64,000 nucleotides of DNA from Lepidodermella squamata (Eukaryota > Gastrotricha): NCBI GenBank assembly GCA_047495785.1, contig JBLDXI010000012.1, forward strand, positions 372,001 through 436,000, written 5' to 3'. Below are positions 1 to 13,607 of this stretch, piece by piece (position 1 is the first letter of the stretch; each line of letters starts with the position of its first letter). The notes below the pieces were generated by a model. That model saw only the letters and a program-made list of their open reading frames with translations. It was not told where the DNA came from and made no database searches. The position numbers and the translations under genes are program-made.

Positions 1-1250
1 GGTTTCATCCTCATCAGCAGGATGGCTGGCTTCCAAGGAAAACCCGTTATCATCCTCTACGACCTCGACCTTCGACATGACACCCGTTCGTTCCCGCACA
101 TCCTCAGCGCCCTTTCTACGCCCTTCATTGGCTTGAGCGATCAAAGTCGAGTAAATGTTGGAAAAGTGAGAGTGGTCCATGTTGCTACGCATTTTGTTGG
201 AGGCTGATGGAGGGTTCACGTCAGGTTGCCCTTCGCAGCTCCAATATAGCGGATTTTCGGCACTTTTTTCAGTGTTTTTGCATCCCTGTCCATTGTTCTC
301 CAGATACATCATTAGGGTGTGCCAGCGGCGGTGGGTCCAAGCAGCCATTTCGTTCATGCCTCCAGCAAAAAAGTCTGAAAGGCAAAAAATCATGATTCAG
401 TAAAATATTCGGCAGTCACTTACCTCTGAATTGGTTTGATCCGAGAAACGGGCTCTCCTCCACGATTTTTTGGTAACGCAAGTGGAACACATTTCGCTCA
501 AAGTCAGCACCAACTTGCATGAATAGAACCGCACATCGCTTGATCATTGTCTCATTAGCGGCGACGTTCATCTTCTTGTAGATATTCAACATGTCTTGAG
601 ATGGAACGTACCACTTCAGAAGTTCGATCGTATGACCGGTTTTGTTTATGTGAATTTGCTTATCGCCTTTGAAGTAGTTCATCTCGTACAGGTTGACTAC
701 GTCACCTCCGGGGTCAGCTACGTTATGAGCGTCGCCAAAGGAACCTTTGAAATTCAGCTTGCCCATGGTATCAATGAAACCTTGATCAATTCCCAAGCTG
801 ATTGAAGCAATTTTATGATAATAAATTGGTTGAGCCGAAAATATACCTGTGCCAGATTGTATCAGCAGCGTCGTGGGCCATGATGCCTAGAAGGAAGACG
901 AGCAGTTTCTCCCCAGCTTTGTCAATATCCTTATCGGCGTATTTATCGTTGAAATAATCCAAAGCATTCAGCATGAAGGGCATCCAGTGCGATGTTTCAG
1001 CCGTGTCTCCGAATTTCCCTTTGAAGCAGATGCCAGGGTAGAATGAGTCTGGGTAGACGGTTCCAGCTCGTAGGGCGTCGGCGTGTTTCAAGGCAATTTT
1101 TCGAATGTCGAGTCCGCGGAATGTTCGGCTGAAATTTTCTAGCGCACGTAGCGCGACCTCCATGTGGGTCATCATCCCGCAAGAATCAGCCGCTCGAAAC
1201 GCGGCCAATGCCACAATTGTGGCACTAACTAGCAAGTGAAAATACTTCAT
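1..1250 (-). CDS. GPLD1: GPI-specific phospholipase D, copy 1 (3' part beyond window)
   Basis: Secreted enzyme family that cleaves the phosphatidylinositol-glycan anchor of GPI-anchored proteins. Exons read as 1250-848, 800-424 and 374-1, running off the left edge. A signal peptide (hydrophobic LLVSATIVALAAF) is followed by the mature start CGMMTHMEVALRALENF, which resembles the mature N-terminus of animal GPLD1 and its zinc-dependent phospholipase C-like domain. Further family motifs are ETSHW, AHDAAD, the splice-joined WHSLGIDQGFIDTMG, VADPGGDVVNLYE and WYVP. Exon 3 begins DFFAGGMNEMAAW, as in GPLD1 after the catalytic domain. The FG-GAP propeller lies outside the window. It is the first of three head-to-tail copies. 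The family assignment is secure; enzymatic activity is inferred. Confidence 0.88.
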
Positions 1251-1288
1251 TTTTTTGCAGGTTTGAGAACAAGAGCCAGTTTTTTGCT

Positions 1289-1299
1289 TTATTTATATA
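1289..1299 (-). promoter_or_regulatory. TATA box of GPLD1 copy 1
   Basis: On the minus strand this reads TATATAAATAAA, about 40 bp upstream of the ATG at 1250. A short 5' UTR and a canonical TATA element are consistent with this gene's promoter. Confidence 0.5.
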
Positions 1300-1726
1300 C
1301 ATGGGCGGGTCGAACTAGCGTGACCCCTGTCGTCACGACAGCCGGCGTGGCAACTTTTTATCACCAGACATTATAGCTATCAAGAGTGCAACTATCAGCT
1401 ATATGAGTTTCGAACGTCATAGCTCCGTGGGAATTTCGCCTGGTGCCTGATACATGGTTTCCGAGGCCGAGATTTACCTGCCTCAGAGCCGAATCAGGCC
1501 ACCATCATAATTTTGACTTACTGGTCTTATTTCCGACAACAACATGTTTTTTGTTTTGCTTTTCAAGGTAAATGACTTGTATCGAAATGACTGTCCTTTA
1601 TACCCAAATTCCAATATTTCACCGCCCAAATTTTCGAGGCCCGAAACCACGCTACAGTATAATGAGAGACTTGCGGAAATCACATAATTTATTTGCTCAA
1701 TCATAAAATCAAAAGTTTCATAAGTT

Positions 1727-4700
1727 TCAACAGCTATCATACAGCAACATTTTTCCGGATTGTTTGCCGTAGTCATCGCTTCGAGGAGCAGAAATTATTG
1801 TTTGACTCTGAAAAGGTTAATTAAATAAGGAATTTAATTATATTTTTATTTAATATGCATTACCTTGCCATTGGCAAAGTGAAGAAGAGCCGCATTTGTA
1901 CCGAATTGCTCCTTGTTGGAACCCAGCGAGTAGGCTCTATCGGCCTGATCACTAGGGCACGGGTTAAGATCGCCACCACATGGTCGCAGCAAAATATTCG
2001 ACGGGAACGAATCCGAGCCGTAATACGCGTAAAACTCGCCAACAGCCTCGCCTTTGCCTAAATCGGTCAAATGCGGCTGTCTGACAGGCGCTCCGACGAG
2101 TAAATCGTCATAAGCGTCCCCGTTAACGTCGATAAATTGCAGGAATTGCCCGAATCTACCGTAGTGCCTGTCGCCCTTCATTTGAGCGTAAGACCCACCG
2201 CCCGGCTGGTTTCCGTTGAAGAAATAAACCGACCCGGACTGGTTCAGAGTGATCGGCACAATGCCGTAGATTTTGCCCTGGTTGTTATCCTGAGCAGCGG
2301 CGATTGCTACAACCGGAGGCTGGATTCGGCTGTTCGGGAAACCGATAGATATGCCAGAGCCGAAATTTGCGAAATTATTAGAGCCATTCGCGAAGTAATG
2401 AGTCATTTTAATAGCTAGGTCATAGCAAAATGCAGCACCGGCCATTTGCAAAACATTCGAACCCCTGAAAATGCAAAATTTGTGTCAATATTTTAGAGAA
2501 AAAAAATTAATTTACGATTTTTGGTTAGTGGCTGGCGCTCCTATCAAAATGTTACAGACGTAATTGCCCGCAGCTGAGCGAACTGGAGCGACATTAGGAG
2601 CCATAACTGGGACAGCAATAGAATAGCCAAACCAAGAATAAGGCTTAAAATTTAAAAAAAAGTCAATTTAATTCGTTATTTTGAAAAAAATGTGGCCAAC
2701 TGTTGATCCGTAAATTTGTAAATCCGAGTCTTTGAAAGGTGATAGCATGAGCCCTGATGATCGCTTTTTGCCGTAGAAAACCGAGACAAAGCCGTTTTGC
2801 CGCATTGACGACAGGGAGGATGAGTAAAACGGCGATCCGATGACCAGATCTTTTAGTCCATCGCCATTCACGTCACCAACGGTCAACGTTGTACCGAGAT
2901 TACAGTAGCGCTAGATTTAAATTGTATTTTTATTCATTATTATTTATATTTATTATTTATTATTAAAATTTTACATTTTCTGATTTTTTGCGATTTAAAA
3001 TGTTCCTCAATTGATCTTTATGATGAATCCTATAACCATAGTTCAATTCATTTTAACAACCTGGTACCTTTCAGATAGAATGTGTAATGTTTTCGAAATG
3101 TAGGATTCCAATAGGCTGACGTCATCGGAAAAAATCACTGCTTTGTAAAATCGATACCGCGAAATCTATCGGTATTTGGTTCGATAATAAAAAATTGAGA
3201 CTCGAAAAGCCGCTTTTGGTTTAATTTAGTGCTGAAACCCTAAAATAAAATAAAACACTTACCATTGCACAATCAATTGTGACATCAGGTTTGCTGCCAA
3301 ATTTACTCCTGCTGCCGTAGTAGACAAAAACCTGGAAAAAATATTATTAAAACTAGAATTTCTGGTGATTTCTCGGTTGAAATACCTGGCCTGAATAGTA
3401 GTTGCTAACAGGATCCGACGATCGAGCTGGCGCTGATACGACAAGATCGGGCTGGCCATCGGCATTAAAATCTACAACAGCCGTAGCGTAACCAAAGCGA
3501 CCACGGCCTTCAAAAGGCGCAGAAATGACAAAATCGGCGGTTTCAAGGTCGTATAATTTAAGCGGCAAGCCGGCGGCGGCGCCGAGAACAACAAAAACGC
3601 GGCCCTCTTCGAAGCGGTTGTCAAGGCTGTAACCAGGCACGCCTACGATCAGGTCGTCATACTTGTCTAGATTTACATCAGCAGACACGAGAGACTGGCC
3701 GATTGATGAGTAGGTCTTCTCAACGAAATATGTGTAAGAGTTGCATTGAGCTGGCTTTTCAGGTGATTTAGGCTGTTTCGCAGGCTTTTTATCAGCAATT
3801 TTCGGCTTCAAATAAACGGCTCCACTTTGCGGTACCTCAACGACCTCGATTTCAGTCGCTGGTTTATTTTTGATTCGCCGACTTTCCTCGGCGGTTCTAC
3901 GTAGTTTTTGCATGACCAGCCGCTTGTTTTCCACATGCGAGTGCAAATTGTGGCCCGGGAGTTCGAATGACGGCGGCTTGACCGGCGTCTGGTTGCCGCA
4001 TACCCAATAAATCGGGTTGTTTGAACCACCAATAACCGTGCAATTTTTACCCGCATTTTCGAGGTACATAAAAGCAGTCAACCACCGATTCAAAACCCAG
4101 TTAGCCATATCGTTCAAGCCGCCAATGAAAAAATCTAAGAAGAAAATGTTAAATGAGTCTTTTGATTTTATACTTTCTAATCACCTCTAAGTTGTGCTGT
4201 GAGGAAAGGACTTTCCGCTGCGGTTTTCGGGTACAGAAGGTCGAAAGTGTCCCGCTCGGCATCGGCGCCAATCTGCATGAGATCGACCGCGCAAGTTTGG
4301 ACAATAGTCTTGTTGAAAGGGATTCCAAGGTTAGTATAGATGTTCAATACGTCCTGAATCGGGACGTACCACCTGTAAAAAAATTGTTGAAAATATCAGG
4401 GAAAATTGCAGGTCGTACCGAAGATTTCCGACACTTTGATAAGTTGTAGGATAGAAAAGTTCGTAAAGATTGACCACGTCACCTCCAGGGTCGGCAACTG
4501 AATGAGCTGAACCGCCGTTGCCTAAGAAATTAACGTTTCCCATGGTATCGATGAAACCCTGGTCGATGCCCAGGCTGTGCCACGGGATATCGGCGACATC
4601 GTGCGCGATATTGCCCATAAGAAAAGTCAGCAGTTTTTCCCCGTCGTCATCAATCGGCGTGTTGTTGTACTTTTTATTGAAGTAATCCAGCGCCGGGCCA

Positions 4701-5085
4701 ATATAGTCCATCCAATGCGTTGTTTCGCTCACCTGATGATAAGCTCCTGATTGATATTGAAATTCAGATCTCATATTCGTAGCTCTCTATTAACCTTTAT
4801 AACATTCGTTATCGTAGTACGAATCGGGATAGACAGCTCCTGTATGAAGGGCGTCGGTGTGGCGGTTAGCCATCGCTCGAATGTCGATCCCTCGATAGGT
4901 TACGTTCAAATTTTCCAGTGCTCGAAAAGCTGTCGGTTAAAAAATTTGGCAAAAATTATTCATCCATCGGATTTGTTGTAAAACCTACCGATTTCCATGT
5001 GGGTCATCATCCCGCAGCCAGAGATTGGCCCCACATGGTTCGCGAAACAAACGAGCCCTAATATTAGGCCCAACGAAAATTGCAT
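1727..5085 (-). CDS. GPLD1: GPI-specific phospholipase D, copy 2 (complete)
   Basis: Secreted GPI-anchor-cleaving phospholipase. The start at 5085 gives a signal peptide (MQFSLGLILGLVCFANHV...) and the mature start CGMMTHMEI. Catalytic-domain motifs follow: ETTHW, AHDVAD, WHSLGIDQGFIDTMG, VADPGGDVVNLYE, RWYVPIQDVLNIY. A Lys/Pro-rich linker (about 3780-3830) leads to FG-GAP (beta-propeller) repeats with calcium-loop motifs: ADVNLDKYDDLIVG, VDFNADGQPDLVV, GDVNGDGLKDLVIG and DVNGDAYDDLLVGAP. The gene has roughly ten exons. Most introns are under 60 bp, but the one at about 2916-3261 is near 340 bp. The last exon (1815-1727) ends in a short SAPRSDDYGKQSG tail. Two intron donors were fixed by comparison with copy 3 (ACA|GTTGGCC here, AAA|GTTAGC there). 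Confidence 0.9.
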
Positions 5086-5305
5086 ATTTTGTGCCACCCA
5101 GAAATATTATAAATAAAGCAGCGGACCCACCGGAAAATCCTGCTCAGTGTTATCTTATCCATTTTATTTCCAGGATCCATATCTCGCGAGAATTAAACCG
5201 ATATACGAACCGTTGTGTTTATTTAAACGATATCAAAAGAGCAACTGCAACAGTAAAGCGGATGGCCAAAAAGATGGCCTGAAAAATGGAGATCAGAATT
5301 TTGAG

Positions 5306-8300
5306 TCAATTGTCAACAGATGAAACCATCAATGAAAAAGGCGGGGAATATTCGAAAATAGAAACGAGTCCAGCTTGCCGACCGAACCGATCAGCACGCT
5401 CAGCAGAAACAACGATTAAGGCGTAATTTTCAAATGTCAAACAAGCAACGTTTGAGCCGAATTGGGCTTTGTTCAATCCGATTGAAAACACGGAATCAGC
5501 TTGGTCTTCTGGGCATGGTTCAACTGAACCATAGCAGCGTTTCCGAAGTGATGATTTAGGGAAATCTTGTCTGCTACTGCCGTAGAATAGAAATAGCTCG
5601 CCAACTGCTTGAGCGTCATCATTCGGGTAAGTCAAATCCGGCTGACGTACAGGTGCGCCAACAAATAGATCATCGAATCCATCTTGATTCAAATCAGTAA
5701 ACTGAAAATCGATAAGATAAATCGGGGAAAATTAGTTAAAATAATGTCAACCTTAACAAATCGACCAAATGCACTAAAATGGCGATCGCCGGCGAAGTTT
5801 CCAACAAGAACTCCGTTTGATTCGAACACATAAACAGATCCGGATTGCTTCAAGTTCAACGGAATCGTTCGAAAATGAGTTCCGTTGTTACCTTTCGGGA
5901 TGAATCTTTAAAATCTTTACATTTCATTTCAATCTCATACTTTCGTCAGGTGCCGAAATAGCGATTAGAGGTGCTGAATTTCGGCCGTTTGGGAACCCGA
6001 AACTTAGAGATTCGCCGAAATTACCAAACTCTTGAGATCCATTTGCAAATATTTTCAACGAGAGATTTTTTAATTTGAAACAATAAACAGCGCCAGCCAT
6101 TTGCAGCTTAATATTGCTGTATAAAATTTCAAAATTGATTCTATCATTTTTTCGATTTTTGCTCACTTCGCAACAATATTTTGAGCTGGAGCGCCAATTA
6201 ATAAGTTGCACTCGAGGGTTGAAATAGCCGAGTATCCAAACCATGAATAAGGCTGTAGAATAATAAACCAAATTAATGCAAAATGCATGGTTATCCGCTA
6301 ACTTTTGGCCCCCATACAACAATATCCGGCCGTTTACTGCGTTCCGGCCCGCTGAAGAACACATGAACCAGGCCGTTTTGGCGTTTCGCGTCATCGTCAA
6401 ACGACTGCGTGGCATACGGAGAGCCGACAATTAGATCTGCGAGGCCGTCGCCATTAACATCGCCAGTCGATAGCGAAGAGCCATAATTGCAGTAGCGCTG
6501 ATGTATTCGAGAAACAACAACGCAGGATTAGCATACAATTATCGCGCGAAGCGACAACCCGCATTACAAATTGTATTACAAATATAGTAACGAACCAATT
6601 TGCAATCGATCGCCAAGTCTGGCTGGTCGGCGAAACGATGAGCGCCGTAATAAACAAATACTTTGCCGGAATAAATCGCATTTGTCGCATCTTCAGTGTA
6701 AAGTGGAGCCGATATTGCGAAATCCAGTAGCGTGTCGTTGTTCAAATCCAAAATAGCGACTGATTCGCCGAAGCGTGACGACATGAAAGTGCCGCGGGGC
6801 GGCTCGAAGGTTATATTCGCGATTTTCGTCAAATCTTGATCGCCTCGAGGCAGGCCGCTTTTCGAGCCGAAAACCACAAAAACACGACCCTCTTGAAATC
6901 GATTATCCAGGCTGAAACCTGGCGAGCCGATAATTAGATCAGGGAAACCATCGTGATTCACATCGGCTTCAATTAAAACGTGGCCAGTCATTGAATAAGG
7001 CCTTGGTACAGCATAATTTCCCCAAGTTTCATTCACAATATTTCTTCTGAGATCATCAACGCTTAAATCACGAAATGAAGTCTTGTTAGCGGAAAATCGA
7101 TTGGAGAATTTCAATTTTAGCTTCCGAAATTCCGTGAGGGTCATTGGTGAATATTTAGGTGGTGTTATTGGCGGCTCGTTACCACATATCCAGTAAATAG
7201 GGTTTATTCCGCTTTTTTCGGTATTAGTGCAATTAGTTTCACCCGCGAGGTACTTGAAAGCTGTAGTCCAGCGGCGCATGGTCCATGCGGACATTTCATT
7301 AACACCGCCGAGAAAGTAATCTGAGAAAAATTGACAGAGTAGAGAATAACAAGTTTTTCATAATTATTTTCTACCGGTGAAACGCGGCGAGCTGAGGAAA
7401 ACACTGCGAGCCGCAAACACGGGGTACAAACTCTGGAAAATTTCCAGTTCACCAGCCGACTCAAGCTGCATCAAGTCGACGGCGCATGTTTGAATTACAG
7501 TTTCGCTCAAATTAATGCCCATTTTTCGATAAATTGCTAAGAGACTGTCAACAGGAACAAACCACTTCTGAGGCATTTCATCGCTATACAGACCATTTTC
7601 GAGCTCATACAAGCTAACTGAATCGCCTCCTTACGAAATAAATACGCGAAAATAAATAAGGCGGACGTTGAATAGGAGAAAATACCTGGGTCCGCGACGG
7701 AATGGGCCACTTGATAATTTCCGTGAAAATTCATGTTAGCCATAGTGTCAATAAAGCCTTGATCGATATCAAGACTGTGCCAAAGAACGTCAGCGACATC
7801 GTGGGATATAATGCCAAGAGTAAAGACCAACAATTTCCGCCCAGCCTGAATTGTTCTTATAACTTTCTGCGCATTTGGCCTCAACTTCATCAAACCTCAT
7901 CAATAGCTTCTGCGGCGTATTTTTCTTTGATGAAATCTAGCGCGGCCAATATGAAATTCATCCAATGAGTGGTTTCTGAGTTATCGTGATATTTTCCTGA
8001 AATTTCAACTTAGTATAAAAAATAGTGTTTGAAATTTTTTCGAAACCGAAATAGCATTCATCGCTGTAAAAGGAGTCTGGAAACACAGAGCCTGCCCTCA
8101 GGGCCTCCGGGTATTGCCGGATAGCCTGTCGCACATCGACGCCCTTGTACGTCACGTTGAAATACTCAGCAGCCCGATATGCTGAGTTGATATCATGGGA
8201 TGCGAATGAATTTAGCTAATTAGCATACAAAAATACCAATCTCATTATGCGTCAAAGAGCCGCAATTCCAGCTGTTTTTCGTGAAAATTATCAGCGTGAC

Positions 8301-8336
8301 CACGCTGACTGTTGATATTGCATTCGCCAGGTGCAT
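5306..8336 (-). CDS. GPLD1: GPI-specific phospholipase D, copy 3 (complete)
   Basis: Third tandem copy, same architecture. The start at 8336 (the second of two near ATGs; the first hits a stop) gives MHLANAISTVSVVTLIIF as signal peptide and CGSLTHNEIAYRAAEYF as mature start. Catalytic motifs: ETTHW, SHDVADVLWHSLDIDQGF, HSVADPGGDSVSLYE, KWFVPVD. FG-GAP repeats: ADVNHDGFPDLIIGSP, LDLNNDTLLDFAISAP, GDVNGDGLADLIVGSP, TDLNQDGFDDLFVGAP. It is split into about a dozen exons, with introns mostly 45-110 bp. Sequence differs clearly from copies 1 and 2, so the duplication is not recent. It lacks the Lys/Pro-rich linker of copy 2. Family assignment is confident; exact exon edges in the 5.7-6.2 kb part are less certain. 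Confidence 0.9.
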
Positions 8337-9940
8337 TTCATACAGGTAACAGTCTACATTCGAACAAAATGAATGTATGACTAACTGCTACGTTTTCGTT
8401 CTTCCGCAGCGCGCTAAACATTTATTTTCGTTGCTATTTACTGAACATAATTGGAGCGATTATTGTTCGAAACAAAAACAACAACGCGAACTTTGATTTA
8501 TCGATCGGTTTCATATAGTTTTAATTAACAAGCACGCACCCATTACATTTAGCATATGTCATCATAGACCCACAATTACTATCTGAAATAATATTTAATA
8601 ATTTCATAATTACAATAATTGATATAGATTTTTTCAGCAATTATTTGATGAGACACAGCGGAGACGTTATTTCATATACATTCATATACCCCATAAAGAA
8701 GAAGAAGCGAACACAATTTACATGATTATAATCATTTCCTTGAACTGATACGATGAAACACACACGCACAAAGGGAACACGGCAGCCACCTTAATAACTT
8801 TCAAGTGCGGTTGTGTGCCTTTCCTGTTAGAGCGGCAAGACACAAAAGTGCAATCCTATTATTCGTTTTGTTTCGGTAGTAGAAGAATCGTGGCAATTTT
8901 TCAAGCGGTTCAGCTCAAAGTTCAGACGCACAAAACTATGCTTTACATATAGCATATCACTATTTGTCTGCATAACATAAAGATAATTCGATGGAACGCT
9001 TCTGTGGCAACAAAGATAACATATAGCGTGTCAAAGCAAGATAAGCGATGATTTTTGCATGCAAGTGTTTTTCTACACTTCAGAAAGAGAGAGAAAGCAT
9101 CTGATGGAAACTCAAGAAGAAAGATAGTCTACAAAGAATCGTGTAAATTCGATTTGTTTTACTTTGCGTAACCGGTATATTGGGAAGAAGAGATGACTTC
9201 TACTGTAAAGAAGAAGAAGCTTACTCATTCATTAGAATTGCATGTTGTAACAAGTCACAGCATCATAAACTATTTTATTTGTTCTTTCAAAATCATTTGT
9301 ATCCAACATAAATACATCAACTAGCCGTTGTTTGGTAGTGTCAGAAGAGCTAAAAGCTAGGTAGTGCAGTAATAGCATGCTCGGCAAATTTCGCGCGCAG
9401 AAATAATCATCTTCTACACGTACACAATTTTATCCATAAGTATTGTATAACAAAATTACGCACAAACTCAAAGACCGTGAAAGCCATAGCACTTTTTAAC
9501 AAGAGCAACATCACTGGGCATTTTCTGCCTGCCACACGAGAAAACGAACGCTAGACTTTTAAAGAAGAAGAAAAATAATAATAACGAAACACTGGTTGCA
9601 TAGAAATTCTGCTCTGCTATAGTGTTATTTGCTCATTTTGAATGATGGTTTCTACAGGATTTAAATGTGCTGGATATCAAATGTGTGCTGCTTCTTGGCA
9701 TTTGATTCTTCAGTGTTTTATGCTTAGCATGCAATATGGGAGGACAGAGTCTACAACACTTAGGAGGAAGAGAAATCTAGAGATGAGAAGAAACTGATCG
9801 ATGATGAAAGGCTCTGCCGAATCGTTGAATAGCTGATTTTTCATGTTTCAAGTTATGGCGATGAGTAGCTAAGCGGTTAACGATGGCGTTAAAGTTTAAC
9901 AGTTCTTTTACAGCTGGAAAACGACAACACAACTCCTTGT
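8337..9940. other. Gene-poor spacer
   Basis: About 1.6 kb between GPLD1 copy 3 and profilin. It holds no open frame resembling a known protein. Several purine-rich AAGAAGAAG tracts occur (near 8697, 9210, 9560). I see no RNA gene or transposon ends. Confidence 0.6.
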
Positions 9941-10439
9941 TTAATAGCCGTTGCTTTGCAAGTAGTCGCACAGCTTAGCGACGGAGTCAGAGCAGCCACC
10001 GCCTTGATCCTTCTCGCCGTAGATACCAACGACGACGGTTTGCTTCGATTTGGCGAATGTCGCTCCGCCGGTGCTGCCTGTTAACAGTTGTTAATCTTGT
10101 TATTGATTGATGGCTTCACTATTTATGAATTAATCACCTTTCCTGAGCTGGATCATCCAGCCGAAGGGATATTCATCCTTGCGAACGAAGACATATTTCT
10201 CGTTGGCCAGCTTGAACCCTTGGTGCAACTTATCATCGCTGCTGTTGAGAACGTATTGAATTTCGGCAGGTTGGATCTTAAGCAAACGAAAACCATACAA
10301 ACCGCCATCCAAATGTAGCTTAACTACTTACCTTGACTTCGGGAGACGCAGCCCAGACGTTGCCATCTAGACCATGAATTGAACCGTAGGAGACGTTGCC
10401 GTAGCCCTTCAAAGTGTCGATATAAGCGTTCCAAGACAT
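9941..10439 (-). CDS. Profilin
   Basis: Small actin-monomer and poly-proline binding protein of the cytoplasm. Exons are 10439-10332, 10276-10138 and 10077-9941, joining to 127 residues, the usual profilin length. The start MSWNAYID is the canonical profilin N-terminus (M-S-W). The GLDGNVWAAS segment matches the conserved LDGxxWA stretch, and the C-terminus SVAKLCDYLQSNGY matches the family's ending (L-x-D-Y-L...GY). Introns of 55 and 60 bp have clean GT...AG ends. It stands alone between two long gene-poor stretches. The ATG lies about 15 bp downstream of an AT-rich leader, so the 5' UTR may be short. Confidence 0.95.
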
Positions 10440-13400
10440 GATGATAGAGTGAATAAAAAACGGAGCCTTAACTCACAACTATAAAAATAAATGGGCAATC
10501 AAATAATATTTATTATTCGTGGGTAAAAAAGGTAGTATTTATGGCAAGGGATCGGGCCTCTGACGATACAGCGCTGAGCGATACCTTAGTACTTATATGC
10601 ATGCGCGCACTGATGCCGTAAAGATGACCATAACAACATGAGAATCGTTAGGCAAAGAAGCGAGCGAAAAGGGCAATGCAAGATAAACAAATCGATTATT
10701 ATATGCTATACCTATAAGCAAAAGCTAAGATCGTTTTGGAGCCGCATGGCTGTTGAAATGCGAGTTAGCGATCATACACGACTCATAGACTTGATTTTTC
10801 AAAGAACTAGCCGCTATTGAACCAATCTTTGCAGCATCGAGCGCCGTGCTCAAAACTCTGCTATGCTACATGATTCGGGAGTAGCATGAGAATTTATTGA
10901 GAAAATCTACTTGCCATGCATCAGTCTCTTACTAAGTAAAATTAGCTTGAGACAATAACGTTTTTAATCACTTGTATTAGGTATATTATAACGTTGTCGA
11001 GGCCTGAAGTTAACCTGAAGAGGCAAAAAATATTTATACGCGACTTCGCTAACAGTACAGCGGAGTGTAACACCTGGCCAGGATATACGATGACGACATG
11101 AAAGAAATAATTCGTACACCCCAAGATTTACTTTTGCAAATTTTTGACCGCTCAACTTCTCATTGAAACGAAATCCTCAGAAGCGATGATAGGTATGACA
11201 TGTAACAGTTCAGAATCCAACGCAACGATTATCGCTCTGGAAGAACAAAAATTACATAGCGTTATTGCTTAAGAATAGCGAAAAAACACGGACTTCACAC
11301 GTCACACTAAGCATGCAGGATGCCATCTATAAAATCCGAATCTAACATAGCCGGGTTCGCAAATACATTGATGATCGGAGATCAAGTCCAAACACCTCAA
11401 CTTGAGAGGAGAGACTCGAAGAGGACAATTAAAATCGAATTCAGGCATTTATAGGAGCCTGTAAAATTCTGGTGTCAACATGTTTCAAGCTCAGTTCAAT
11501 CTCGTAATAAGAAAAGAAAATTCCCCACGAATCTGAGTTTGATACATTTATAAACCTGTACGATGGACGAATTCGAAACAGAGCTTTACCTTGGATGCCT
11601 GTGAATTACTCGCAGATGGCTGTGTGATAAGATGTCTACAATAGCCAATAGCGTAATTCTGAACGAATGCTGAACGTAAGGCCAATCAAGAGAAGGCAGA
11701 ATTCAAGCATTGATTGACGCGACACACGAAATCTCGCCATTGAAAGATGGTATGAGCAGTATGCCAGGTGATTTCACTCGAATACATGAATAAAAAAGGA
11801 ACACGCCGAGCAGATTAGTTTCCTCTAAAAGCGGGATTTCCAGCGTGCAGTGGGGTTGGAACTACAACGCTGAAATATTCTAGACTCCTTACTCCTTGGC
11901 TTGTTTGGCTCAGGGAGAACAGAGAAAATTCTGAATCCGCAAGAAGCTTCAGGTAACAGTCAACAGCGAAACGACGCCGACAAACAGCAAACAAAAACCA
12001 TTTCGGCCGACCAACGCGCGGGAACATAAATTTGCAACCTCGACATGCATATTTTTTATTTCACAATTTCGTTATTCAAAATTAAAAGACAAACTTTCAA
12101 ATAAATTATGCTACCATGACAACAACGACGCTTATCAGCTGCGCATCGACTAGGAACGCTGCAGGAAGAAACCGATTAGGGGTGTTTCCTCAATGCTCAA
12201 GTATTACATCGGCAAACTGGCTACTGAGCTTTTATATCCATCCATTCATCTAGTGCTGCATACAACGAAAACATGTTGCCTTGTCGGATAAAATCCCTTA
12301 TATGCCATTCCTTTTGCATGGCATAGTTTTCACTTTGGTCTCTCTTTAATGGCAGCCGAAGGTAGCTTCTTCTGGCTAAAATGGGAGGAAAAAACTTATA
12401 ACAACTGCAACTTACAATAGTTGAAAACGATGATAATAAAGAGCTGCATTTTTATGAAACTCTTCGTGTCATATCGGTGATTCACAGTAAATGTCTCGGT
12501 TTTAAATGATATTTACCATGTTTCATCCAGCTATTACTGTCTATTACTGCCACTCTTTATCAAAATCATACCCTCAGATTAATTAATTTTCATTAAGCTA
12601 GGAAAATAATATTGAATCATGGATAGAGTGGGTTGCTCTCCCCACTCGTCAACCTACCTCAACATGTTTGAATTTTAAGATGATGTGATTTGAGGCGGAA
12701 GATCATTTCATTCATAAATCGCGGCGTTCTACTTGAAGACCACTTTGTAACCCACCAGTGTCATATTTATCTTGCGCTATCATCGTCGCCCATATGAGAC
12801 CGTCCACAAGAAGAGGGATTTTTTAATGTTTGTCTTTAAGTGTCCGAGCATAGTTCTTGCTTTGAATTTGGCTCATCTCACAATTGTGCAGGTTTTGTTC
12901 CCTTTCCTAGCGTACAGTTTCAAGTGGTGGCAGACCGCTCTGATTATTCAACTCCGTGCAAATATAAGGCGCCGCGTGCAGTACTATAGGACGCCGCGTC
13001 TTCCGGAATATCAGATAAAAATTGAATTTTTTAATGAGGTGGAAAGACTTACCTACTTGATGTTTCGCTAAATAACGTAGAACGGAGAATATTCACACTT
13101 TTTCCTCATTATTTAGGTATAGCCAGCGTATAAATGGCGTAACAGTCAATTGATATTTTTTTTACATTCGGTCGCAATGCTTGGACAAAATGTCTATCTT
13201 GATACGGGCGCGCGACAGGTGGCCGTAGTGGGGCCTACAGAATACAGCTAAAGTGAGGCACAGCTAGCTAGAATATAGCTCAAAACCTTTCATGTGTTGC
13301 TCATTTTTTGTCGAAGATAATTCTAAAGCTCCGAATGTTGCAAATTTTGGGGTTGTCCTCGAGTAGGATTTTTATATTTATATCATTATTCTTCGGACTT

Positions 13401-13607
13401 GGCGAAGCAAATTAGCTATATCACACTTAACTTTTCAAACAAATAACAAATTAAGGCATTTAAATTTGGTTCCTCGAAAAACTCTCATAAATATATTCCC
13501 CTGCGTTAAGTCAATAAGTTAATCCCAAGTTTATCAATACATGAATATTAAATGTCTAGCGCCTAGTTAATTGAAATAAAGCGCTAAACGCTCCAGATAA
13601 CTGCATT
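10440..13607. other. Long gene-poor region
   Basis: About 3.2 kb with only short open frames (60-99 codons) that have no recognisable domain, no signal peptide and no convincing splice context. It may carry regulatory DNA for profilin or LRRC23, but nothing specific can be supported. Confidence 0.5.

Noticed and set aside
12772-13071. 99-codon plus-strand frame in the gene-poor region
   Set aside because: Hydrophobic start but no recognised family, no introns or TATA at a useful distance; frames of this length are expected by chance in this much sequence.
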